A stretch of DNA of 64,000 bases from Methylobacterium sp. Leaf112 (GCF_001423295.1 NZ_LMNG01000023.1:310856-374855), one strand, 5' to 3'; counted from the stretch's first letter, positions 1-8,112 are shown. The notes: generated by a model from the letters alone, not told the origin. Program-made: numbers and translations.

Positions 1-1348
1 GGAGTACCGCGCCGAGGGGATGGACGTAGCGCCGCTGCAGGAAGGTCTCGGCCTGGTCCCACGTCTCCGGGTCGCTCTTCGAACCACGGATTCGCACGTG
101 CTCGACGAGGTGGCGGCGCCCCTTCCGGCCGTAGCCCCATACGCCGATTTCGATGTGGTCCTGCCCGACGTCGATGCCGGCGCACAGGAACAGCACCCAT
201 GGCGGGATCTCCCGCATGGCGTAGGGCGAGGCACTGGCCCGCTGGTAGAGCAGCTCGTGGTCCGGACGGTCCGTCGTATCCTGCCAGGGCAGGCCCCACG
301 TCTGGTTCCAGAGGGTCTTGGACGCCTCGTAGTTCCCCTCGGCCGCCTCGACGTCCCGGGCGATGTCGGCCCAGCTCTCCCACCCCTCGGGCGAGTACAG
401 GGCCGGCAGGTAGTAGCTCCGCGGCGTGCCGGGCTTGGCGTCCTTGACCTTGGGGATCCACTCGCCGGCGGCCAGCATCTCGGTCTTGGTGATGGCCTCC
501 TCGATCGGCAGGCCGCACTTCACGTTCTCGCAGACCATGTGCGCGGTCTCGGGACGCCCCTTCTCGAACCGGAACAGCTCCTTGTTGAACACGGTCATGT
601 GCCCGCACCCGTGGGGGCACGGCATGCGGTACTCGCGCTGGTCGCCCGAGAGGTAGAGCGGCGCGATGACGGACCGGCTCTGCATCGCGGGGGTGCAGTT
701 GGCGAACACCTTGGCCCGGCGGCCGAAGGTCTTGATGCGCCGGATGACGATCTTCGTGGCGTTGCCCTGCCCCTCCAGGTCCGGCTCGAACTCGTCCGGC
801 TCCTCGAACACCACGACCTTCGCGGGCATGGACTTGAGAGGGTTCACGGCGCCGGCGCCGACCAGGCGCAGGATGCCGCCGGGGAAGACCTTGAGCAGGA
901 TCGTGTTGCCGCCGGCCGCGCCCTTATTCGAGGGGAGCTTCTCCTTGGTCGCCTCGCAGTTCTGGATCAGCGGTTCGAGGCGCTGCTTCGAGTACAGCTC
1001 GGCCGCGCCCACGGTCGGGCAGACGACGAGGCAGGGCCCGCCGCCGACGGCTATCATGTAGAGGAGGAAGGCGAGCCCGGCCTGGCTGGCGCCGATCTGG
1101 GATCCCTTCATCAGGATGGTGGTGACCACCGGCGACGACGGGCTGAGGTTGGTCAGGATCTCGCGCAGGTAGGGGGTGCGCGAGATGTCGTACCGGCCGG
1201 CCTCGGCCGCCATCTCGGACGTCAGCACCACGTTCCGGTTGGCCCACTCCCAGACCAGTTCGGCCGGGTCGAGGCCCATGCCCTTGAACCAGGCGTCGAG
1301 GATGTCCTGCGACCCGGGGAAGCGCTCCAGCTTGGCCACGGCGGTCAT
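1..1348 (-). CDS. Phage terminase large subunit, GpA family (C-terminus cut by window edge)
   Basis: This is the DNA-packaging motor ATPase/nuclease that cuts concatemeric phage DNA and pumps it into the prohead. About 449 codons are visible and the gene runs off the left edge. Near residues 79-90 is GSQIGAS, a lambda-gpA-style variant Walker A. AKVVVFEEPDEFE is the Walker B region. A CPHGCGH...CENVKCG cysteine pair set follows, and GIDVGQDHIE fits the start of the nuclease half. The ATG at 1348 overlaps the stop of the upstream small-subunit gene as ATGA, which fixes the start and implies translational coupling. The nuclease end and the portal and head genes would lie beyond the window. The family is clear from the motifs; the exact phage type is not. 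Confidence 0.93.
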   Translation of the reverse strand, partial: MTAVAKLERFPGSQDILDAWFKGMGLDPAELVWEWANRNVVLTSEMAAEAGRYDISRTPYLREILTNLSPSSPVVTTILMKGSQIGASQAGLAFLLYMIAVGGGPCLVVCPTVGAAELYSKQRLEPLIQNCEATKEKLPSNKGAAGGNTILLKVFPGGILRLVGAGAVNPLKSMPAKVVVFEEPDEFEPDLEGQGNATKIVIRRIKTFGRRAKVFANCTPAMQSRSVIAPLYLSGDQREYRMPCPHGCGHMTVFNKELFRFEKGRPETAHMVCENVKCGLPIEEAITKTEMLAAGEWIPKVKDAKPGTPRSYYLPALYSPEGWESWADIARDVEAAEGNYEASKTLWNQTWGLPWQDTTDRPDHELLYQRASASPYAMREIPPWVLFLCAGIDVGQDHIEIGVWGYGRKGRRHLVEHVRIRGSKSDPETWDQAETFLQRRYVHPLGAVL

Positions 1349-1890
1349 CCGAAGATTTCCGTCTTGATGGTGTCGAGGTGCTGCTCGACGTGCTTGCGCT
1401 GGTATTTGTCCAGGACCTCGTAGACCTTGAAGGCGTCGTCGAGGCCGAGCTCGGCGGCGATCTGGGCGTAGAACTTGTCGGTGAACTGGAGGGACCCGTC
1501 CCGGAAGCTGCGGGCGAGCGTCTGCACCAGGCCGGTGGTCGACAGCTTGCCGATCGAGGCCCCCTCGTCCTTCTCGCGCTTGATCTTCTCCCGGCGGTAC
1601 TTCTCCACCAGGTGGGCGGTCTTCACCTTGTTGATGTCCGCCGTCGGGCCCATCGACACCGGCGAGGGATCTGCGGGGGCCCCCCCCACGGCGGCCGGCG
1701 CCGGGGCCGAGGGGCGGTCCCGCTGCATGGCCGGGTCGGTGTTGCTGGCGTAGAGGGCCTTGGCCTTCTCCACGTCGAACGATCCGTCGGGCAGCACGGC
1801 GCCGGCCAGCCGGGTGGCCTTGGCCTTCCGGACGGCTCCCTCGCTCATGCCGAGGATCTTGCCGAGCTGCCTGCCCGAGACGCCTGCCAT
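1345..1890 (-). CDS. Terminase small subunit-like DNA-binding protein
   Basis: The protein has 181 residues. The first ~50 look like a winged helix-turn-helix (SGRQLGKILGMSEGAVRKA, then a basic turn and a strand), as in Nu1-type small terminase subunits that recognise the packaging site. A proline/alanine-rich linker follows (about residues 55-85), then a charged helical segment (VEKYRREKIKREKDEGA) and a helical tail suited to oligomerisation and contact with the large subunit. It ends four bases into the large-subunit gene and starts 2 nt after the ParB-like gene, so it sits in one packaging operon. Assignment rests on position and the wHTH; sequence identity to known Nu1 proteins appears low. 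Confidence 0.75.
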   Translation of the reverse strand: MAGVSGRQLGKILGMSEGAVRKAKATRLAGAVLPDGSFDVEKAKALYASNTDPAMQRDRPSAPAPAAVGGAPADPSPVSMGPTADINKVKTAHLVEKYRREKIKREKDEGASIGKLSTTGLVQTLARSFRDGSLQFTDKFYAQIAAELGLDDAFKVYEVLDKYQRKHVEQHLDTIKTEIFG

Positions 1891-1892
1891 GG

Positions 1893-2630
1893 TCAGTCAG
1901 CCTTCGCCCGGGCCTTCTGGGCCTTGGCGTCCACCCGCTTGAACTCGATGCCCAGCGAGGCGGCCCGGGCCTTGAAGGTCATGCCCCCGCCGGCCAGCGC
2001 GGCCTCGCCCTTATTCTGGCGTTCCCACGAGAGGATCAGCGCATCGGCCGCGCGCATGTCGTTAAGGCTGGCGCCGGCTACGACGAACCGATGGGGGCCG
2101 AGCATCCACTCGTTGCCCGCCCGGCATACGGCCGGCTCATCCGTCATGGCGATTTGGCGCTCCGGCTCCGGCTCGGGCGGCGGAGCCAGGACCTCGGCGA
2201 ACTCCTTCAGCTCCAGCTCGGTGAAGCCGATGTCGGTGATGTCGAACTCGAACTCGCCCGCGGCTATCCCCGCCTCGACCACCTGCATCTGCTCGGCGAG
2301 TACGGTCGTGTCCCATCCGCTCTTCAGGGCGATGGCGTTGTCGGCCAGCACCAGGGCCGCGCGCCGGGCGGGGGTGAGGCCCGGGATCCGGATGCAGGGC
2401 ACCTTATCCATGCCGGCGCGCTGGGCCGCCAGGAGACGTCCGTGGCCGGCGATGAGGACGTCGCGCTCGTCGATGAGCAGCGGGTTGGTGAAGCCGAACT
2501 CGGCGATGTTGGCGGCGAGCATCGCCACCTGCGCCTCGTCGTGCGTACGCGCGTTCCCATCGTAGGTACGCAGGGTGCGTACCGGGACGATCTCGATCGC
2601 TGCGTACCTCAGGGGATCGTCGGTGCGCAC
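1893..2630 (-). CDS. ParB-fold (ParB/Srx) phage protein with a methyltransferase-like C-terminal tail
   Basis: The protein has 245 residues from a GTG start preceded by AAGGAG about 9 nt upstream. Residues ~12-110 carry a ParB/sulfiredoxin nuclease-like domain: the VPVRTLRTYDGNARTH motif, IAEFGFTNPLLID and the signature GHGRLLAAQ. Such domains in phages often precede an adenine/cytosine-N4 DNA methyltransferase. Here the later part keeps what look like only the edges of that enzyme: a W-x-LGPHR-like entry strand near residue 178, then an ADALILSWERQNKGEAAL-type tail. No DPPY catalytic motif or AdoMet loop is visible between them. The role may be DNA binding or nicking next to packaging. The upstream DNA has a cluster of TGCGTAC motifs. 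Confidence 0.7.
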   Translation of the reverse strand: MRTDDPLRYAAIEIVPVRTLRTYDGNARTHDEAQVAMLAANIAEFGFTNPLLIDERDVLIAGHGRLLAAQRAGMDKVPCIRIPGLTPARRAALVLADNAIALKSGWDTTVLAEQMQVVEAGIAAGEFEFDITDIGFTELELKEFAEVLAPPPEPEPERQIAMTDEPAVCRAGNEWMLGPHRFVVAGASLNDMRAADALILSWERQNKGEAALAGGGMTFKARAASLGIEFKRVDAKAQKARAKAD

Positions 2631-2685
2631 CCGCTAACTCCTTCCAACATCAGCGGTACGCGGTCCGGTGCGTACCGTGCGTACC
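2542..2685. repeat. Cluster of TGCGTAC(C) motifs over the ParB-like gene start
   Basis: TGCGTAC occurs at 2542, 2576, 2601, 2669 and 2678, and inverted GGTACGC copies occur at 2565 and 2655. The cluster spans the first codons and the 5' leader of the ParB-like gene. Spacing is irregular, apart from the adjacent pair at 2669/2678, which are 9 bp apart. It could be an operator or iteron-like binding array; no protein partner can be named from sequence. Confidence 0.5.
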
Positions 2686-2849
2686 CAAATAAAATCCTTG
2701 TGGCTGGCCACCCCTCGCGCCCAGGGAACGCTCCTGGAACACACCCCCCCTAGGAAGGACCCGCGACCGGGGGGGTACCCCCGGGTCCCCACCCCAGGGA
2801 TCTCCCTCGCGACCCTCCGGCGGGCGATGGGAGGCACCACGGGATGGCC

Positions 2850-3047
2850 TCAGGCCTGGCGTGAGACGGGCGAGCGGACGAGACGGCCACGGCCCTCGAT
2901 GCGGGCGTCGGCCTGCCTCAGAGCGTCTCCCAGACTGTGTCTGGAACCGTCCCGCGTACCGGTCTCGCGGACCTGTCGGATGGCCTCGGCGACGGCGGAC
3001 AGGCCGGTCATGGCGATGCGGGTCTGGATGTCGGGTGGGTTGCGCAT
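2850..3047 (-). CDS. Small hypothetical phage protein
   Basis: A 65-residue protein beginning MRNPPDIQTRIAM and ending VSRQA. It is mostly helical in appearance and charged, with no recognisable family. I chose the ATG at 3047 because the longer upstream reading is arginine/proline-rich noise typical of a non-coding frame. An AGGGCAG stretch lies a few bases before this ATG. It sits between the primase and the ParB-like gene on the same strand. The region 2631-2849 after it is C/G-run-rich with no gene seen. Confidence 0.45.
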   Translation of the reverse strand: MRNPPDIQTRIAMTGLSAVAEAIRQVRETGTRDGSRHSLGDALRQADARIEGRGRLVRSPVSRQA

Positions 3048-3067
3048 GGTCTGCCCTGAACGAGGAG

Positions 3068-3099
3068 GCGCAGGGCCGACGCTTGGACCGACCCTGCGC
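3068..3099. repeat. Perfect 8-bp inverted repeat upstream of the small phage gene
   Basis: GCGCAGGG at 3068-3075 pairs exactly with CCCTGCGC at 3092-3099, leaving a 16-nt loop. It lies about 20-50 bp upstream of the start at 3047, so it could be an operator or a leader hairpin. Confidence 0.4.
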
Positions 3100-3203
3100 A
3101 AGTTCGGGCCGAAGGTTGCGACCAATGCCCGTACACGGACGGTCAGGGGATGGCGTGCATCGGCCAACACATGCGCAGGGTCAGGCAGGCCCTGAAACGA
3201 CGG

Positions 3204-3233
3204 AGGCCCCCCAGGATCTCTCCTGAGGGGCCT
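3204..3233. terminator. GC-rich hairpin downstream of the primase gene
   Basis: AGGCCCC (3204-3210) pairs with GGGGCCT (3227-3233), and an inner AGGA/TCCT pair continues the stem around a TCTC loop. It sits 85 bp beyond the primase stop. No long U-run follows on either strand, so it is only a probable terminator. Confidence 0.45.
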
Positions 3234-3317
3234 GCCACGTGTGGTGCACGTACCGCGTCCATCCAACGGTAGCGGTAAGATAGCTCGACCCTATGAAGGG
3301 AACAAGGCGGGAACCGC

Positions 3318-5339
3318 TCAGAAACCCTGCGATGCCCTGCGATACTCGTCGGCGGCCTGGGCACGGTCCACGGCGACCGCACGACCACGCTGAGGGGTCC
3401 TGCCCGTGGAGCGCCTTGCCCCGGTCTGGTAGGCCACGGAACGGGCCTGTCGAGCTGCCTTGGCGGCGAGGTGGTAATCCTCCGGGACGTCCACGTCCTG
3501 CCCGTCGAAGGACAGCGCCGAGACCGTCTTGAGGTACAAGTCGCGGATGACCCAGAACCCCGTCGAGGGTCCGGTGCGGTACTCGGTGGAGATGGAGGAG
3601 AGCCTGCGGATCCGAGGCCGATCGTACAGCACCGGCGCCGTGGCCTGGATGGCGACCTCCTCGACCGCCTCAGCGGGAGCCGCCGGGAGGGAGGGAACCC
3701 CGGCCGAGGCCGGGGCGGGGGCAGAGCCCCCGATAGAGCGTCCCGAAAAGCGACCGACCGTTTCGACGTCCTCGGACCCGACGGGAGCGACCTCGGCAAC
3801 GGCCTCGACGGGAACAGCGCCAGACGCATCCCGAAACGCGTCCCGCACCGCTTCCTTGCACCATGTCGCGCCCATGCCGAACAGGGCCTGCAGCGTCGCG
3901 GTGGTCTCGGTCTTGGACCTGCCCTCGGCCAGCATGGCGAGGCCCTGGCGGCCTGCCTCGGCCTTCGTCTCCGCCCGGGCGTCACGGGGTACAGCGCCGT
4001 CCTTGACCCGCTTCTGAGCCGACCGCTGCGTCGACGTTAGGGCGAGCGTGCCGGACGGCCTGACGCTCTGCATCCCGGCCTCGGCGCAGAACTCGTCCGT
4101 GAGGCCCAGCAGCTCGGCCATCGTGCTCCCGCGATGGTGGAACAGCGGCGACCATGACGTCCCGCCGTGGTCCGCGGTCTCGCCGGACAGGTGGCGATCG
4201 TGGCGCCGCCCGAGGCTCGCGAGGCTCGACCGTACGTCGTCGACGCGCAGGCCCGCTAGGGGAGCCAGGGCGGACGCCCAATCCGCGACGGTGCCGCCCT
4301 TGGCGTGGGCCATGGCATTGGCGGTCAGGAACGCCCAAAGGTGCCTCTTGCCCTTGGGGACGTATCCCACATGCTCGCGATACCGGAGGAGGTCGGCCAG
4401 CCTACGATCCCAGACGCCGGCCTTGGGGCTGTAGGACCAACCCGCCTTGCGGGGCTTGGCGGGCTTGACGTCCTCGATCGGGGACGTGGCGGCCTTCTCG
4501 GCCATGCGCGCCTTGAAGGCGTCGTTCGTCAGCGGAAGGACCGCATCGGCCAGCAGGTCGACGCGGCACCGCTGGATGTTCTCGGAGAACTCGGGCCAGA
4601 TCCTACGGCAGAGAAGGCCGCTCTCGGGGTTCACCGAACCCCACAGGCGCAGGATCCTCGCCGAATCCTTCGTCTGCTGATCGAGGCCCGCATCGCGGAA
4701 AAGGCGCCACATCGGGGCTAGACGGGCTTCCTGAAGGTCGCGGTCCGGATCCGAGCGCTTCCTGGCCGGGACCGAGCCGTCGTCGTTTAGGCTCGGCCCG
4801 TAGAGCTCCTTGAGGATACGGGCGACCTTTGGGGCGGCGCGGCCCGGCAGGCTCTCGCAGACCCATACGGCATGCAGTCCCCGGCCGGATGCCGTCCAAT
4901 ATGAAGCGGCGGGTAGGCCCGCCTCGGCGATCGCCTTCGCCAGGATCGCCATGAGGGCCTCAGGCGCCATCCCGCGGTAGGGCAGCGGGTTGCCGCGGGC
5001 ATCGTCGGCGTAGGGGTCGAAATCGAGCCAGGCATGCCCGACGCTCGCGAGCAGCTTGCCCGTCTTGCGGCGCATGAACCGGTTCATGCTGACGAACTGC
5101 TTGCCGGCGAGCTCGAACCCCTTGAGGGGCTGTCCGGCGCGGTGCGAGGTCTCGCGGTAAGTGCCGCCGTTCTTGCTCGCCAGGGTGATGCAGCCATCGG
5201 AACCGCGCGGGTGCAGCGTCGCGATGTGCCTCGCCATCTCGACCAAATTCTCAACGGCGGCGCGGCCGTGCACCGCCACGTGAGCGGCGATGGCGCGGTT
5301 CCACCAGTCGGGAATGAAGGGAGTTCGGGGGCTAGGCAT
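3318..5339 (-). CDS. Phage/plasmid replication primase, archaeo-eukaryotic (AEP) type
   Basis: The protein has 673 residues. An AEP-like catalytic core is suggested by HAWLDFD (acidic residues 106 and 108, motif I) and by SGRGLHAVWV (Ser151 to His156, motif II), the pattern found in RepB-like and PrimPol primases that start replication of phages and plasmids. A basic, helical region follows to ~430. The remainder is low-complexity (Ala/Pro/Val-rich, about 520-570) with a basic C-terminus. No Walker A helicase motif is visible, so the helicase would have to come from elsewhere. The start at 5339 lacks a strong Shine-Dalgarno. It is divergent from the next plus-strand genes across a regulatory-looking gap. 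Confidence 0.7.
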   Translation of the reverse strand: MPSPRTPFIPDWWNRAIAAHVAVHGRAAVENLVEMARHIATLHPRGSDGCITLASKNGGTYRETSHRAGQPLKGFELAGKQFVSMNRFMRRKTGKLLASVGHAWLDFDPYADDARGNPLPYRGMAPEALMAILAKAIAEAGLPAASYWTASGRGLHAVWVCESLPGRAAPKVARILKELYGPSLNDDGSVPARKRSDPDRDLQEARLAPMWRLFRDAGLDQQTKDSARILRLWGSVNPESGLLCRRIWPEFSENIQRCRVDLLADAVLPLTNDAFKARMAEKAATSPIEDVKPAKPRKAGWSYSPKAGVWDRRLADLLRYREHVGYVPKGKRHLWAFLTANAMAHAKGGTVADWASALAPLAGLRVDDVRSSLASLGRRHDRHLSGETADHGGTSWSPLFHHRGSTMAELLGLTDEFCAEAGMQSVRPSGTLALTSTQRSAQKRVKDGAVPRDARAETKAEAGRQGLAMLAEGRSKTETTATLQALFGMGATWCKEAVRDAFRDASGAVPVEAVAEVAPVGSEDVETVGRFSGRSIGGSAPAPASAGVPSLPAAPAEAVEEVAIQATAPVLYDRPRIRRLSSISTEYRTGPSTGFWVIRDLYLKTVSALSFDGQDVDVPEDYHLAAKAARQARSVAYQTGARRSTGRTPQRGRAVAVDRAQAADEYRRASQGF

Positions 5340-5598
5340 TTACCGTTCGCGGAAGGACGACGCGCAGGCACCACACTGCGCAGGAATGAAGGTAGCGAAC
5401 GCCCATGCACGGAACAAGGGATCGGCGATGCCGATCTTGACCCCCTAGGGAACGGCCTTCGCGGATGCCCCCGAACCGGCCTGTGGATAGGCCGCCAGGG
5501 GTCGTGGACACGCGTTTTCGAACGAATCGGCAGCACGGTGACCGGTCCCCCTACGACGGCCTACAATGGCGTTTCGGCCGGCGATATGAGGCATGGTT
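5340..5598. promoter_or_regulatory. Divergent control region with a 7-3-7 palindrome, CCCTAGGG element and DnaA-box-like site
   Basis: The gap lies between the minus-strand primase and the plus-strand gene at 5599. GATCGGC-GAT-GCCGATC at 5420-5436 is a perfect palindrome typical of a dimeric repressor site. TTGACC begins at 5437 and runs into CCCCCTAGGGAACG (5441-5454). TGTGGATAG at 5482-5490 is one base off the DnaA-box complement and sits inside a GGCCT/AGGCC dyad. The combination fits a promoter/operator and possibly a replication start next to the primase. Confidence 0.45.
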
Positions 5599-6414
5599 AT
5601 GGGTGAGGCGAAACGCCGGAAGTCACGGTCCGACGATGCTGCATTGGGGTGGCCGGAGAACCTGAGGAAGCTCCATGCAGCTGAGGAAGATCTGCGCCTG
5701 CGCGGCCTGGGGATGGTCAAGGGTGACGAGGACCTAACGCGACAGATCCGTCTCATCGAGACGGTCATGGATTTCCTTCAACGATACCTCAACACTCATG
5801 AGACCACGGATCCCGACGAGATCACGGTTCAGCACCTAGGAGTCCGGGTTTTCAACGCGGCCGCCGCCGCTCTCAAGCTGGCGCTGGGCGGCTACGGGCA
5901 GGTGAGCGCAGGCATCTTGCGCGACATCCTGGAGACGACGTTCCTGGTCGACAGCTTCAGGACCGATCGGTCCCGGATCGCGGAATGGAGGAACATCACT
6001 GAGGACAAGCGAGGGCAGGCCTTCGGCGCGGATGCAGTCCGTAGATATTTGGACGTTCGAGACAAATACACCGAGCGTCGCCGGAGGCAGGCCTACATGG
6101 ATCTTTGTCGGATGGGGACCCATCCCACCGTACAAGGGTTCGCTCTCCTTCGCGCAGGGGACACCGGGACGCCGCCGGGCCCGTTCTTGGCATCGAACAT
6201 CCTTGCGGCCACGATCAACGAACTGGCCAAGCTGATGGTTGAGGTCGGAGAGACGTTCGAAGCATTCCTCCCGAACGACGGCCCCAGCGCGATAGAGGCG
6301 AAGACGCTTCTGATGGAGGAGACCGGCCGCTGGTTGGAGCGCTACTACGGCGTCCCCTACGACGAGGGACCTGTCCGTGAGGTCCGAGGTCTACTCACGA
6401 AGCTCCGGGCATAG
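5599..6414 (+). CDS. Hypothetical helical protein, possible prophage cargo
   Basis: About 271 residues starting MGEAKRRK, a common N-terminus of small conserved proteins. The ATG at 5599 is preceded by GAGG; an upstream in-frame ATG at 5593 is possible. The body looks all-helical: an N-terminal helix pair, then a conserved-looking block with LRDILETTFLVDSF and RSRIAEWRN. This is loosely like DUF5677/HEPN-type proteins, but the resemblance is weak. Base use is less GC-biased than in neighbouring phage genes. It stands between the replication and lysis modules, a usual place for defence or lysogenic-conversion genes. No enzymatic motif is recognised. Confidence 0.6.
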   Translation: MGEAKRRKSRSDDAALGWPENLRKLHAAEEDLRLRGLGMVKGDEDLTRQIRLIETVMDFLQRYLNTHETTDPDEITVQHLGVRVFNAAAAALKLALGGYGQVSAGILRDILETTFLVDSFRTDRSRIAEWRNITEDKRGQAFGADAVRRYLDVRDKYTERRRRQAYMDLCRMGTHPTVQGFALLRAGDTGTPPGPFLASNILAATINELAKLMVEVGETFEAFLPNDGPSAIEAKTLLMEETGRWLERYYGVPYDEGPVREVRGLLTKLRA

Positions 6415-6579
6415 TCTTAGGGCAGTTCCGCCCGGCAACGATTTTCTTCCGCTTTTTGGGAACCGAACCCAACAATTCGCGTTATGCGGCGCTGGCCCCC
6501 CCTTGGATCTGGCCAAATCACTGGCATTTTGGATACGACCACGCGCGCGCGGTCGATTCGGTCCAGGGGCCACCTCCAC

Positions 6580-6969
6580 ATGTTCAGCGTCTCCTCCTTC
6601 GCCGAGGACGTCCTCTACGGCTCGGACAAGCCGGGCATCGTCCTCCGCAAGCGGGCCGTGGCCACGCACTGCGCGGACAGCTACCTCTCCGACAAGGGGA
6701 TCCTGCTCGACATGTGCCGGGCCCGCATTTGCCGTCTCGGCATGCGGTCGAGGGACATCCACCAGTCGATCCCCGGCTGGCGCGCCGGGGAGCATTGGCG
6801 CCTCCTCGACGGCGAGTACGACGTCGATATCTCCCTGAAGCGCGCCTACCAGATCGCCGAGGCCATCGGGCTCAGGAAGGTCGCCTTCGGGTTCGAGGAT
6901 CCGGACCTCGTCCAGTCCGCCGCTGCATCCAAGGGAACGCCCCCCGCCGTCACCGCCAGGGCCGCCTGA
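6580..6969 (+). CDS. Hypothetical phage protein
   Basis: A 129-residue protein starting MFSVSSFAEDV. Longer in-frame starts exist upstream (6484), but that segment is Arg-rich and does not look like protein. The sequence is mixed helix/strand, with YDVDISLKRAYQIAEAIGLRKVAFGFED near the C-terminus resembling a short helix-turn-helix-like or adaptor unit, and a disordered Ala/Pro tail. No family is recognised. A CCCCTAGGGG palindrome (7007-7016) lies between it and the lysis block. Confidence 0.55.
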   Translation: MFSVSSFAEDVLYGSDKPGIVLRKRAVATHCADSYLSDKGILLDMCRARICRLGMRSRDIHQSIPGWRAGEHWRLLDGEYDVDISLKRAYQIAEAIGLRKVAFGFEDPDLVQSAAASKGTPPAVTARAA

Positions 6970-7117
6970 CGCCTCGCATGTGTTGGCCGATGCACGCGCG
7001 GACGTTCCCCTAGGGGCACGCTGCTCCCGGGCCCCGGCGACGTCTCTCCCGTCCCCCGCCCCGCCAGGACGTCCCGACCGGTCCACCCGGGGGCAGCCCC
7101 ATCCAGGGGTGCCCGCC

Positions 7118-7360
7118 GTGAATTTCCGCCTCGTCGAGAACATCGAATGTGTGCTCAAGCACGCGTGGTCGGTGCGCTTCCTCGCCCTCGCCACCGTGCT
7201 CGATGCGGCACAGGCGAGCGTCTCCTACTTCGCCGGATCCGAGCTCGTCTCCGCGCCCACGCTGGCCCTCGCCAACATGGCGCTGACCATGTCCGCGTTC
7301 GCCGCCCGCTGCGTCGCTCAAGAGAAGGTGTCCGGTACCGGCACGGGAGGTGAGGCATGA
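7118..7360 (+). CDS. Holin-like membrane protein (DUF7940-like)
   Basis: An 80-residue protein from a GTG at 7118. It opens with an amphipathic helix (FRLVENIECVLKHAWSVR), then two hydrophobic helices (about 25-45 and 50-68), matching the layout of small DUF7940-type proteins found before endolysins in Methylobacterium phages. Its stop overlaps the endolysin start (ATGA at 7357-7360), which supports a role as the pore-forming or SAR-releasing partner. The longer in-frame start at 6980 adds an implausible Pro/Arg-rich leader. Holin function is inferred from position. Confidence 0.65.
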   Translation: MNFRLVENIECVLKHAWSVRFLALATVLDAAQASVSYFAGSELVSAPTLALANMALTMSAFAARCVAQEKVSGTGTGGEA

Positions 7361-7962
7361 ACCTCGCAAACCTGTTCCGCGCGTTCCGGCGCCCCGCCGC
7401 GGCCGTCATCATCGCCACGGCCCATCCCGTCGTCATGCCGGCCGCCGCCGCGCCGATCCCGGTGCAGGCTGCCCTCGACGTGAAGCGTTCCGCCGCCCCC
7501 AAGGGCAAGGGCCGGTTCATCGCCGGCACCGCCTTCGCGCTCCTGTGCTGCACGACCATCACCGGCTTCGAGGGCATGCGGACGACCGCATACCGCGATT
7601 CGATCGGGGTCCCGACGGTCTGCATCGGCGAGACCAAGGGCGTCCGCATGGGGCAGCGGTTCAGCGTCGCCGAATGCCAGGCGATGCTCGTGAAGCGCCT
7701 CGGCGAGGATTACGCGCCCGCCATCGAGCGCTGCGTCACCCGCCCCATGGGCGACGACTTCTACGTCGCGGCCCTCTCCCTTTCCTACAACATCGGCACC
7801 GGCGGCTTCTGTCGGAGCTCGATCGTCCGCCTCTACAACGCCGGCGACCGCAGGGCCTCCTGCAACGCCTTCCTCCTCTACGACAAGGCCGGCGGCCGCG
7901 TCCTGACCGGGCTCGTCAAGCGGCGTCAGGCCGAACGCGCCCTTTGCCTGAAGGGTGTCTGA
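7357..7962 (+). CDS. Endolysin, GH24 lysozyme (T4/R21 type), probable signal-anchor form
   Basis: A 201-residue muramidase that cleaves cell-wall glycan at lysis. The catalytic triad has exact T4-lysozyme spacing: Glu72 (GFEGMR), Asp81 (AYRDSIG) and Thr87 (PTVCIGET). Two hydrophobic stretches precede it, ~14-34 and ~53-70 (FIAGTAFALLCCTTITG). The second abuts the catalytic Glu, as in R21-type SAR endolysins, so membrane-tethered export without a holin channel is likely. Six cysteines (CC at 64-65, C89, then later ones) could provide disulfide control of activation. The start overlaps the holin-like gene. Confidence 0.9.
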   Translation: MNLANLFRAFRRPAAAVIIATAHPVVMPAAAAPIPVQAALDVKRSAAPKGKGRFIAGTAFALLCCTTITGFEGMRTTAYRDSIGVPTVCIGETKGVRMGQRFSVAECQAMLVKRLGEDYAPAIERCVTRPMGDDFYVAALSLSYNIGTGGFCRSSIVRLYNAGDRRASCNAFLLYDKAGGRVLTGLVKRRQAERALCLKGV

Positions 7963-7965
7963 GCC

Positions 7966-8112
7966 ATGAGCACGACCGCCATCCTCGTCATCGCCGTCCT
8001 CGTCTACTTCGCCTTCGACACCGTCGTCGGGGCCGTGGCGAGCGTCGCCATCGCCCGCGCCAAGGCGAAGGGCTGCACCTGCCAGCCCAACAGCTGGAGG
8101 ATGGGTCTCTGA
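7966..8112 (+). CDS. 48-residue phage membrane protein
   Basis: Starts MSTTAILVIAVLVYFAF, one transmembrane helix, followed by an Ala/Val helix and a short cysteine-containing tail (GCTCQPN). It starts 3 nt after the endolysin stop, and its TGA overlaps the next ATG (TGATG at 8110-8114). No family recognised; its place in the lysis block suggests an accessory membrane role. Confidence 0.6.
   Translation: MSTTAILVIAVLVYFAFDTVVGAVASVAIARAKAKGCTCQPNSWRMGL

Noticed and set aside
20..1423. 467-codon plus-strand open frame at the left edge
   Set aside because: It is antisense to the terminase large subunit, has an Arg/Gly/Leu-rich composition and no domain; the minus strand gives a clear GpA protein.
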